Below the pieces are notes generated by a model. It was given only the letters and a program-made list of their open reading frames with translations. It had not been told where the DNA came from and did not search any database. The translations under genes were made by a program, and so were the position numbers. 21,353 nt of DNA from DATBLZ01 sp036555065 (GTDB taxonomy: Bacteria; Pseudomonadota; Gammaproteobacteria; Steroidobacterales; Rariloculaceae): contig DATBLZ010000010.1 of the NCBI GenBank assembly GCA_036555065.1, positions 1 through 21,353 of the forward strand, given 5' to 3'. Below are positions 7,551 through 13,883 of this stretch, piece by piece; the first letter of the stretch is position 1, and each line of letters starts with the position of its first letter.

Positions 7551-8986
7551 GCGACCCGCGGCCCACCCAACACAAGCCTCTCGAGGACACGCTTCGAGAG
7601 GTGACCCAGCTTCTCGAGCGCCAGGCGCTCGTCAAACAGCTGCTCGCGCGCTCGGCGACGCCGAAGCAGGAGCTCGCGCAGGCGCTCGTCGAGCGCCAGC
7701 ACGCGGCGGAGCTCGAGAAAAAGCTCAATCGCATGCACCCGGCCGACGCCGCGTTCGTGCTCGAGGCGCTGCGCCACGACCAACGCGTTGCCGCCTGGCA
7801 GCTCATCAACCGCGACCGCCGTGGAGCCGTTCTTCTCGAGCTCGCAGGGCCCGTGCGCGCCTCGCTCGTGACGCTGATCGACGAGCCCGAGCTCGTGGCG
7901 CTCGGCCGGCAGCTCGAATCGGAGGACTTTGCCCAGCTCGTCAAAGAGCTTCCCGACAGCCAAGTCGACACGGTGCTCGCGAAGCTCGACACGGCCGAGC
8001 GCACGCAAGTGGAATCGGTGCTGTCCTTCCCGCCGGGCAGCGTCGGTGGGCTCATGCAGCTCGAGCTCGTGACCATCCGCGCCGACGTCACGCTCGATGA
8101 GGCTATCACGGCATTGCGCCGCCAAAAGAGCCTGCCGACGCCGTTCACGTCGCTTGCCGTCGTCGATCGCAACAACGTGCTGCAGGGCGTATTGCCGCTC
8201 GACCGGCTGCTCGTCGGCGCCGGCACTCAACTCGTCGCCGACGTCATGAACCGCGACGCCGTCCAGTTCTTGACGAGCGACTCGATCGACGACGCTGCGC
8301 AAGCCTTCGAGCGCTACGATCTGATCTCAGCACCTGTCGTCAACCAGCACCGTCAGGTCGTCGGCACGTTGACGGTCGACGACGTTCTCGATCGCGTCAA
8401 GCAGAGCACTTTCAAACAATCGCTGAGCCAGGTCGGCTTGAGCGAGGACGTGGACCTCTTCGCGCCGATCTGGCAGAGCGGGCGCAAGCGTTGGGTGTGG
8501 CTCGGGCTCAATCTCTTGACGGCGTTCCTCGCCTCGCGCGTCGTCGGCGCGTTCGAAGGCTCGATCGCGCAGCTGGCAGCGCTTGCCGCGTTGATGCCGA
8601 TCGTTGCGAGCATCGGCGGCAACACCGGAAACCAAACGGTCGCGCTCGTGATCCGCGGGCTCGCGTTGTCGCAGCTCAGCGCCGGCAACATGGTGTTCTT
8701 GCTGCGCAAGGAGCTTGCGATCGGCGTGATGAACGGCGCGCTTTGGGGCCTCGTCATGGCCGCCGCGACGCTGCTGCTCTACGGGTCGTGGCAACTTGCG
8801 GGCGTCATGGCGCTCGCGATGCTGCTCAACATGCTCGTCGCGACAGTCGCGGGCGTGCTCTGCCCGCTCGTTCTCGCGCGTCTCGGACGCGATCCCGTCA
8901 TGGGCAGCAGCATTCTGTTGACCGCGATCACCGATAGCATGGGCTTCCTGATTTTCCTCGGACTCGCATCGCTGTTGCTGTTATGA
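7547..8986 (+). CDS. mgtE: Magnesium transporter MgtE
   Basis: MgtE is an inner-membrane Mg2+ channel gated by cytosolic Mg2+. This 479-residue protein has the family layout: an N-terminal helical MgtE_N domain (about residues 55-160), two CBS domains (about 165-290; FTSLAVVDRNNVLQG and DLISAPVVNQHRQVVG), a plug/linker helix, and five membrane helices (about 320-479). The pore signature GGNTGNQ is at residues 357-363, and the last helices carry DPVMGSSILLTAITDSMGF, equivalent to the conserved Mg2+-site segment. The ATG overlaps the stop of the barrel gene (ATGA); an in-frame extension upstream lies wholly inside that gene and is rejected. Confidence 0.96.
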   Translation: MSDPRPTQHKPLEDTLREVTQLLERQALVKQLLARSATPKQELAQALVERQHAAELEKKLNRMHPADAAFVLEALRHDQRVAAWQLINRDRRGAVLLELAGPVRASLVTLIDEPELVALGRQLESEDFAQLVKELPDSQVDTVLAKLDTAERTQVESVLSFPPGSVGGLMQLELVTIRADVTLDEAITALRRQKSLPTPFTSLAVVDRNNVLQGVLPLDRLLVGAGTQLVADVMNRDAVQFLTSDSIDDAAQAFERYDLISAPVVNQHRQVVGTLTVDDVLDRVKQSTFKQSLSQVGLSEDVDLFAPIWQSGRKRWVWLGLNLLTAFLASRVVGAFEGSIAQLAALAALMPIVASIGGNTGNQTVALVIRGLALSQLSAGNMVFLLRKELAIGVMNGALWGLVMAAATLLLYGSWQLAGVMALAMLLNMLVATVAGVLCPLVLARLGRDPVMGSSILLTAITDSMGFLIFLGLASLLLL

Positions 8987-9029
8987 GTAAGCGCGCACAC
9001 TATTTCCTTGACATAAAGTCGCACGCAGA

Positions 9030-9058
9030 TTGACAGCGCCGCACCGCGGCGCGATCCT
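9030..9058 (+). promoter_or_regulatory. Candidate promoter before the riboswitch
   Basis: TTGACA at 9030-9035 is a perfect -35 hexamer. Seventeen bases later, 9053-9058 (GATCCT) is a poor -10, and initiation near 9065 would put the riboswitch at the very 5' end. Another TTGACA lies at 9008-9013. The spacer is filled by a GC-rich hairpin. The -35 match is clear; the rest is tentative. Confidence 0.35.
9036..9052 (+). terminator. GC-rich perfect hairpin downstream of mgtE
   Basis: GCGCCGC and GCGGCGC form a perfect 7-bp stem with a 3-base loop, about 50 bases after the mgtE stop. Only a broken T-tract (CCTTTCC) follows, so it would be a weak intrinsic terminator. It also falls exactly between a candidate -35 and -10, so it could instead be an operator. 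Confidence 0.4.
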
Positions 9059-9070
9059 TTCCCTGCTCTG

Positions 9071-9147
9071 AAAAAGGCACACCTTTCGAAAGGAAGGGTC
9101 GCAAAGCCACCGGTCTACGGGGAAACCTACGACAGCGGGGTTGCCAG
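9071..9147 (+). promoter_or_regulatory. Cyclic di-GMP-I (GEMM-I) riboswitch aptamer
   Basis: The segment matches the GEMM-I consensus in order. The P1 5' strand GGCA (9076-9079) pairs with TGCC (9142-9145). P2 is CCTTTC-GAAA-GGAAGG with the GNRA tetraloop at 9088-9091. The conserved core GGGTCGCAAAGCC (9096-9108) follows, then P3 with GG:CC and GTC:GAC around an internal loop that would receive the tetraloop, and then AGCGGGGTTGCC with the C and G residues that contact the ligand guanines. It senses c-di-GMP in the 5' leader of the gene at 9219. This is an eye match to the published consensus, not a covariance-model score, but nearly every conserved block is present. Confidence 0.93.
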
Positions 9148-9174
9148 AACGCATCCGGCGTTTCCGCCCGCATC

Positions 9175-9218
9175 GATCTTTCCCCGCCAACCTCGGCCGC
9201 GCGATCGGAGGAAAGATC
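9175..9218 (+). promoter_or_regulatory. Probable riboswitch expression platform: SD-sequestering stem
   Basis: GATCTTTCC (9175-9183) is perfectly complementary to GGAAAGATC (9210-9218), which covers half of the SD GGAGGA (9207-9212) and ends at the start codon. A small GGCG-TTTC-CGCC hairpin (9157-9168) lies just upstream. No T-tract terminator is present, so translational control is the natural reading. The P3 loop GGGGAAA (9119-9125) is complementary to TTTCCCC (9179-9185) in the anti-SD strand. Confidence 0.55.
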
Positions 9219-10658
9219 ATGTCACTCCAGTCTCTTCTCGCGATCACACCGTTGCCCGCGCTTTCCGCGGTGCTACTGATCATTCTCGGTATCGCCGTGC
9301 TCTATCTCGCGCGCGGCTCGGCGCACAATGTCATCCTGACCGTGTGCGAGGCGCTGCACGAGGCCGCGCGCTACGCCGCGCAGGCCGTCTCTTCGGGCGA
9401 GCAGCGGCTCATGGCACGCAACCACGAGGTGCTGCTCGCGGCCGGGCGCGAAGCCAAAGAGCGCATCATCGAGCGCGAGTTCGACCGCGTCGCCGACAGT
9501 GTGCACAAGGACCTCGCAGGCTATCCAGGCCTGCAGCGGACGTTGGGCGAGGCGATCACGCGCATCGAGGAGGACCATGCGGCTGCGGCCGAGGTCCCGC
9601 CTTCGCCGCCCGGCTGGGTCAAGGCCGTCGAGGCCGTCGCGAAGCTCAATGTCGGCAGGGACGAGTCCGTCGGGCCGATCTTGAGCGACATCCACACTTC
9701 GCTCGTCAAGGCGCAGGACGAGGTCACGGCCGACTATCGCGCGGCAAGCCAACGTCGGCACACGGTGCTCCAGAAAATGTTGCCGCACTGGCGCCGAATT
9801 CAGCAGACGCTCAATCATATCGGCAAGAACATCGACACGCTGCTCGAGCGCTCGCGCTCGATCGACCGTCACATCGCCGAGTACGAGGAACTCGTGCGCG
9901 GCACGGATCGCGCCGTTCAAGTGCTCTCCTCATCGTCGCTCGTGCAGTTCTTCGTGTCGGCGCTCGTGCTCGGTGTTGCCATCGGCGGCGCGGCGATCAA
10001 TTTCTCGCTGATCGCGCGCCCCATGGCCGAGATGGTCGGCGGCACGAGCTTCATCGGCGACTTTCGCACCGCCGATATCGCTGCACTCGTGATCATCATG
10101 GTCGAGATCTCGATGGGTCTCTTTCTCATGGAGTCCATGCGGATCACGCGGCTCTTTCCGGTCATCGGCGCGCTGCCGGACAAAGTCCGCGTGCGCATGA
10201 TAGGCGTCACATTCACGATCCTGTTTCTGCTCGCGTCCGTCGAGGCGGGCCTCGCTTACATGCGTGAGATTCTGATGCAAGACGAGCTCGCGACTTCGGC
10301 TCTCTTGCGCGGCGGCGAGGCTGTCGCGGCGAGCGAGTATGTCTGGATCACGACGGCGGCGCAGATGGGCATGGGCTTCACGCTGCCGTTCGCGCTCGTC
10401 TTCGTGGCCATTCCGCTCGAGACGTTCGTGCACTCGCTGCGTACGGTCATTGGCTTGATCGGCATCGGCACGCTGCGCTTCCTGCGTCTTACGCTCGGGC
10501 TCATCGGGAATCTCTTCACGCACGCGGGCCGCGCGCTCGTGCGCGTCTACGACATTCCGATCTTCATGCCCCTTTGGGTCGAGTCGATGTGGCGCAAGCC
10601 CGGTGACGGCGGAGTCGGCAAGCGCCGCGAGAAGAATCCTGCGGAGATCACCCTATGA
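9219..10658 (+). CDS. Unrecognised multi-pass membrane protein with long coiled coil, under a c-di-GMP riboswitch
   Basis: This 479-residue protein is one I cannot place in a named family. It has an N-terminal membrane helix (about residues 10-31) and a long charged helical region (about 35-235, heptad-rich, with EAKERIIEREFDRVAD and LNHIGKNIDTLLERS). Four more membrane helices follow, near 238-262, 286-305, 328-349 and 376-404, then an amphipathic C-terminal stretch and a basic tail (KRREKN). The large helical domain between helix 1 and helix 2 recalls stator-like or sensor architectures, but no catalytic motif is visible. The start follows a near-ideal GGAGGA SD. The stop overlaps the ATG of the VWA gene (ATGA), so the two are a translationally coupled pair controlled by the riboswitch. 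Confidence 0.85.
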   Translation: MSLQSLLAITPLPALSAVLLIILGIAVLYLARGSAHNVILTVCEALHEAARYAAQAVSSGEQRLMARNHEVLLAAGREAKERIIEREFDRVADSVHKDLAGYPGLQRTLGEAITRIEEDHAAAAEVPPSPPGWVKAVEAVAKLNVGRDESVGPILSDIHTSLVKAQDEVTADYRAASQRRHTVLQKMLPHWRRIQQTLNHIGKNIDTLLERSRSIDRHIAEYEELVRGTDRAVQVLSSSSLVQFFVSALVLGVAIGGAAINFSLIARPMAEMVGGTSFIGDFRTADIAALVIIMVEISMGLFLMESMRITRLFPVIGALPDKVRVRMIGVTFTILFLLASVEAGLAYMREILMQDELATSALLRGGEAVAASEYVWITTAAQMGMGFTLPFALVFVAIPLETFVHSLRTVIGLIGIGTLRFLRLTLGLIGNLFTHAGRALVRVYDIPIFMPLWVESMWRKPGDGGVGKRREKNPAEITL

Positions 10659-11347
10659 CCACGCGGACGACACGGACTGTGGGAGCGGCCTTAGCCGCGA
10701 TGGCGAGAGCGGCGGCGTTCGCGGGAGCGGCTTTGGCCGCGACGAGCTGCGGGACGTCGACCGCCCACAACACGGGCGTCTACCTGCTGCTCGACACCTC
10801 GGGCACCTACAACCAAGAGCTCGACAAAGCCGAGCAGATCATCCTCTTCACGCTCTCGCGGCTCGAGCCGACCGATTCGTTCGCAATAGCGCGCATCGAC
10901 ACCGGCAGCTTCAGCGAGCGCGACATTATCGCCAAAGTTACGCTTGATGATCGGCCGAGCACGGCCAACATGCAGAAACGCCAATTCGCCGAGACCGTCG
11001 GCGGCTTTCTCGATCACGTCGAATCGTCGCAGTACACGGATATCACCGGCGGTCTGCTGCAGGCTATCGAGTTCCTGAACGAGAAGGCCCCGGGCCGGAA
11101 GACCGTGTTTATCTTCTCAGACCTCAAGGAAGATCTGCAGCAGGGCTACGTCCGCGACCTCGACCTGCCGCTCGCGGACTTCGAGGTCGTAGCCTTGAAC
11201 GTCACGAAGCTGCGCAGCGACAACGTCGACCCGCGCGAATACCTCGATCGCCTCGAAGCGTGGCGCCGGCGCGTCGAGCAGAGCGGCGGCACCTGGCGCG
11301 TGATCAACGATCTCGACCGGCTCGAGGCACTGCTGCAGCCGACCTAG
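10655..11347 (+). CDS. VWA-like exported (lipo)protein with REP-encoded signal peptide
   Basis: This 230-residue protein has an N-terminal export signal (Arg/Thr-rich n-region, Ala/Gly-rich core, then ATSC with Cys32 as a possible lipid-attachment site) and a single von Willebrand factor A-like domain. The MIDAS-like residues are DTSGT at 47-51, a Thr in YTDITGGLLQAI, and the Asp in VFIFSDLKED. VWA domains bind partners through a divalent metal, so it is probably a periplasmic or outer-membrane partner of the protein upstream, with which it overlaps by four bases. The signal-peptide core is encoded by two REP palindromes (10678-10742). The lipobox is imperfect (Ala at -3), so simple secretion is also possible. 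Confidence 0.75.
   Translation: MTTRTTRTVGAALAAMARAAAFAGAALAATSCGTSTAHNTGVYLLLDTSGTYNQELDKAEQIILFTLSRLEPTDSFAIARIDTGSFSERDIIAKVTLDDRPSTANMQKRQFAETVGGFLDHVESSQYTDITGGLLQAIEFLNEKAPGRKTVFIFSDLKEDLQQGYVRDLDLPLADFEVVALNVTKLRSDNVDPREYLDRLEAWRRRVEQSGGTWRVINDLDRLEALLQPT
10678..10700 (+). repeat. REP palindrome, copy 1, within a CDS
   Basis: The core GTGGGAGCGGCCTTAGCCGC comprises a GTGGGA head and a 5-bp stem-loop; it lacks one mispairing base relative to copy 3. It is read in frame as VGAALAA in the signal peptide of the VWA protein. Confidence 0.8.
10703..10742 (+). repeat. REP palindrome, copy 2 (degenerate head plus full unit), within a CDS
   Basis: A full unit GCGGGAGCGGCTTTGGCCGC occupies 10721-10740. 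It is preceded 18 bases earlier by a degenerate head, GCGAGAGCGG. The full unit is translated AGAALAA, the same frame as copy 1, and completes the hydrophobic core of the same signal peptide. Confidence 0.75.
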
Positions 11348-11360
11348 TGCAAGTCCCCCT

Positions 11361-11402
11361 CTGGGAGCAGTTCGACTCCTGTGGGAGCGGCTTTAGCCGC
11401 GA
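11361..11402 (+). repeat. REP palindrome, copy 3 (degenerate head plus full unit)
   Basis: The full unit GTGGGAGCGGCTTTAGCCGC lies at 11381-11400, flanked by T and GA. A degenerate head CTGGGAGCAG sits about 20 bases upstream. It lies between the VWA gene and the DUF72 gene and could act as a 3'-end stabiliser or weak terminator for the riboswitch operon. Confidence 0.85.
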
Positions 11403-11409
11403 TCTTTGG

Positions 11410-11415
11410 TACATT
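11410..11415 (+). promoter_or_regulatory. Candidate -10 (TACATT) for a leaderless DUF72 transcript
   Basis: TACATT matches the -10 consensus at four of six positions and ends seven bases before the ATG at 11423, which has no SD. Transcription would start at or next to the start codon. No good -35 is visible; the REP occupies that space. Confidence 0.3.
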
Positions 11416-11422
11416 GCCGCGC

Positions 11423-12118
11423 ATGCAGCTCTACTGCGGCACGAGCGGCTTCTCGTTCAAGGAGTGGAAGGGGCCCTTCTATCCCGCGAAGCTGCCCGCC
11501 GACGAGATGCTTGGTTTTTACGCGACGCGCCTGCCGACGGTCGAGATCAACAACACGTTCTATCGCATGCCGCGGCCGAGCATGCTCGAGGCGTGGGCCG
11601 CCAAAGTTCCGGAGACGTTCCGCTTCGCCGTCAAAGCGCCGCGCCGTCTCTCGCACGTCAAGCAGCTCAAGGACTGCGCCGAGGACGCCGGTCTTTTCTT
11701 CGGCGCCGTCGCAACACTCGGGTCGCGGCTCGGCGCCGTGCTCGTGCAGCTGCCGCCGCATGCGCGCGTCGGCGTCGAGAAGCTCGCGGCGTTTCTCAAG
11801 CTCGTTCCTCAAGCGCTCCGTGTCGCGTTCGAGTTCCGGCATGCGTCGTGGAACGATGCCGCCGTTCACAAGCTGCTCGAGGATCACGGCGCCGCCTGGG
11901 TCACGGCCGACAATGACGGCACGGTGCCGCCCGAGCTGATTAGGACCGCGCGCTGGACCTACTTGCGGATGCGCGCACCCGATTACTCCGACGATGCGCT
12001 GCGCACGTGGCGCGCGCGCTGCGCGCCGTTCGAGCAGGCGTTCATGTATTTCAAGCACGAGGACGAAGCGGCGGGGCCGAAGTATGCGGAACGGATGATT
12101 GCGCTCGATCGCGGCTAA
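11423..12118 (+). CDS. DUF72 family protein (YecE-like TIM barrel)
   Basis: This 231-residue protein begins MQLYCGTSGFSFKEWKGPFY, the classic DUF72 start, followed by YATRLPTVEINNTFYRMPR, FRFAVKAPRRLSH, LGAVLVQLPPH, VAFEFRHASW and YLRMRAPDYSD. The family is a TIM-barrel fold (YecE/YunF type) whose activity is not established. The start chosen is the ATG giving the conserved N-terminus; an in-frame GTG at 11381 lies inside the REP and is unlikely. No SD is present, so the mRNA may be leaderless. The stop codon TAA and the last codons (Arg-Gly) lie within an inverted REP copy (12109-12130). Confidence 0.9.
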   Translation: MQLYCGTSGFSFKEWKGPFYPAKLPADEMLGFYATRLPTVEINNTFYRMPRPSMLEAWAAKVPETFRFAVKAPRRLSHVKQLKDCAEDAGLFFGAVATLGSRLGAVLVQLPPHARVGVEKLAAFLKLVPQALRVAFEFRHASWNDAAVHKLLEDHGAAWVTADNDGTVPPELIRTARWTYLRMRAPDYSDDALRTWRARCAPFEQAFMYFKHEDEAAGPKYAERMIALDRG

Positions 12119-12130
12119 GCCGCTCCCACA
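12109..12130 (-). repeat. REP palindrome, copy 4 (inverted), overlapping the DUF72 stop
   Basis: The minus-strand unit TGTGGGAGCGGCTTAGCCGC lies in opposite orientation to copy 3. It provides the TAA of the DUF72 gene. Copies 3 and 4 thus bracket that gene as inverted repeats about 750 bases apart. Confidence 0.85.
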
Positions 12131-12153
12131 ATTGGTCGCGCAGGCGTTAGCCC

Positions 12154-12993
12154 TCAGCCTCGCTGCAGCAGTCGGCGGAACGTGTTCAGGTGGCGCAGCG
12201 CGCCGCGCGCGTCGCCCTTGGCTTCGAGCAGGCGCGACAGATTGAAATGCGCATCGGCATAGTTAGCCTCGATCGCAAGCGCTCTTTCGTAGGCTTCGAC
12301 GGCGGCCTCCGCGGCGCCCTGGTCTTCGAGCGCAACGCCTAGGTTGAAGGCCGCGAGCGCGCTCTTGGGATCCTGCGCGAGCGCGGCGCGATAAAGCACC
12401 TCGGCCTCGGTGACGCGGTTCTCCGCGTGCATCAAACGTCCCAAGTTGATGCGCGCGCTCACGAGCTCGGGATCGCGCTCGAGCGCCGCTTCGTACGCAT
12501 CGCGCGCCTCGGCGCCGCGCCCCGCGAGCTCGAGGTCGAGGGCCGCTTGATAAAGACCTTCGGCGCTAGGCGCGGCCTTCTTAAGCTCCTCGCGCGACCG
12601 CCGCGGGATGTGCGGCGCGACCGCCTGCGAGAGCTTCTGGACGTCGAAATCGAGAGTTCCCTGACGCGACACCGGCTCCCACGAGGCGAGCCGGTCGCGG
12701 ACGACGACCTGCCTACCCGTGACGAGAATGCGCACGGCCGAGAGCGGCCGGCCCGACGGCAACTGCTTGCGAACCGTGCGCAAGGTGCGCGTGATTCGGT
12801 TCAGCGATAGATGGGCTTTGAGCAGCTTGCCCGCGGTGCGCAAGAGCGCCAGATCCTGAAACGAGTAGCGCCAGCGACCTTGGAGATCTTTGTTCGGCGT
12901 GATGAGCCGCGCGCGCGCCCAGCGGCGAATCAGAGCTTCGGGCAGCCCCGTGAGGTCGGTGACTTCTCGAGTTGAGTACTCACGCACGTCCAA
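12154..12993 (-). CDS. MerR-type HTH / TPR repeat protein, co-transcribed with ku
   Basis: This 279-residue protein has a MerR-like winged HTH (about residues 5-75: YSTREVTDLTGLPEALIRRW, then RWRYSFQDLALLRTAGKLL), a linker, and about four tetratricopeptide repeats (about 145-277: YEAALERDPELVSARINLGR, YERALAIEANYADAHFNLSR). It is probably a DNA-binding regulator that assembles with a protein partner through its TPRs. It starts with TTG three bases after the ku stop (GTG two codons later is an alternative), so it is translationally coupled to ku. Its placement suggests a role in controlling end joining or a related stress response, which is inferred from position only. Confidence 0.85.
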   Translation of the reverse strand: MDVREYSTREVTDLTGLPEALIRRWARARLITPNKDLQGRWRYSFQDLALLRTAGKLLKAHLSLNRITRTLRTVRKQLPSGRPLSAVRILVTGRQVVVRDRLASWEPVSRQGTLDFDVQKLSQAVAPHIPRRSREELKKAAPSAEGLYQAALDLELAGRGAEARDAYEAALERDPELVSARINLGRLMHAENRVTEAEVLYRAALAQDPKSALAAFNLGVALEDQGAAEAAVEAYERALAIEANYADAHFNLSRLLEAKGDARGALRHLNTFRRLLQRG

Positions 12994-12996
12994 ACG

Positions 12997-13848
12997 TCAA
13001 CCGGCGCGTTTCTTCTTGGCGGGCTTCTTGGCCTTCTCGGCGTCGGCGTCGATGCTCTGCGCGGGCTTGCGTTTGTCAGATGCGCTCAAGCTCGCTTTGA
13101 GCGCTTCCATGATATCGATGATCTTGTGCTCGACCTTCTCGGTCGGCGCGATCGAGATGTCCTCGCCTTCGACCTTTTTCTGGATCAGCCCCATGATCTG
13201 GTCGCGCACTTCGTCGCGATAGCTCTTCGGATCGAAGCTCTCGCGCGCACCCTGCGCGATGAGCTGCTTCGCGAGCTCGAGCTCCGCCGATTTGACGTCG
13301 ACTTCCTCGAGCGGTACCTCGCTGAACGCGCGGACCTCGTCGGCGAAGTGCAGCTGCTCGAGCATGAGGCCGTTTTCTTTCGGCCGCACCATGACCAAGT
13401 GCTGCCGGCCGCGAACCGCGTACCGGCCGACGCCGATGCGCTTCGTGGCTTTGAGCGCTGCCGCGAGCAAGTGGTAGGCGCGCGCACCGCCTTTATCGGG
13501 GCCCAAGTAGTAGGCCTTGTCGAAAAAGATGCGCTCGACCGAACCGTCCGGGACGAACTCGTTGATGTCGATCATGTACGTGGCAGCGACTTCGAGCGCC
13601 TTGATCTCGTCCTTCGTGAACAACACGTATTGGTCTTTGGCGAACTCGTAGCCTTTGACGATCTCCTCTTTGGGAACGATCTCGCCGGTCTTCGAGGAAA
13701 TGAGCTGTTGCTTGACGCGCGCGCCGTCGCGGCGGTCGATTTGATTGAAGCTCACCGTTGCCGCCGATTCCGCGGCCGAGTAGAGCTTGACGGGGATCGA
13801 GACGAGCCCGAACGCTATCGTGGCAGAGCCTAAGGGTCGCGCAGCCAT
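12997..13848 (-). CDS. ku: Non-homologous end joining protein Ku
   Basis: Bacterial Ku is a homodimeric ring that threads onto DNA double-strand ends and recruits LigD. This 283-residue protein has the Ku core start ATIAFGLVSIPVKLYSA, then VSFNQIDRRDGARVKQQLI, EEIVKGYEFAKDQYVLFTKDE, FFDKAYYLGPD and RYAVRGRQHLVMVRP, and a Lys-rich C-terminal tail (KKPAKKKRAG) typical of DNA-contacting extensions. The start is set at the ATG of MAARPLG. An ATG nine codons upstream overlaps the ligD start. No SD precedes 13848, but a good promoter ends six bases upstream, which suggests a leaderless message. It is divergent from ligD, with the MerR/TPR gene 3 bases downstream. Confidence 0.96.
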   Translation of the reverse strand: MAARPLGSATIAFGLVSIPVKLYSAAESAATVSFNQIDRRDGARVKQQLISSKTGEIVPKEEIVKGYEFAKDQYVLFTKDEIKALEVAATYMIDINEFVPDGSVERIFFDKAYYLGPDKGGARAYHLLAAALKATKRIGVGRYAVRGRQHLVMVRPKENGLMLEQLHFADEVRAFSEVPLEEVDVKSAELELAKQLIAQGARESFDPKSYRDEVRDQIMGLIQKKVEGEDISIAPTEKVEHKIIDIMEALKASLSASDKRKPAQSIDADAEKAKKPAKKKRAG

Positions 13849-13854
13849 TGGCGG

Positions 13855-13883
13855 ATCATATATCCTCATTTCCATGGTCGCAA
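13855..13883 (-). promoter_or_regulatory. ku promoter, predicted to give a leaderless mRNA
   Basis: On the minus strand, TTGCGA (13883-13878) and TATGAT (13860-13855) are separated by exactly 17 bases, matching nine of twelve consensus positions. The -10 ends six bases before the ku ATG at 13848, so transcription would begin at the ATG. The promoter overlaps the first codons of the divergent ligD. A GGAT-CATAT-ATCC inverted repeat (13853-13865) covers the -10 and could be an operator. Confidence 0.55.
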
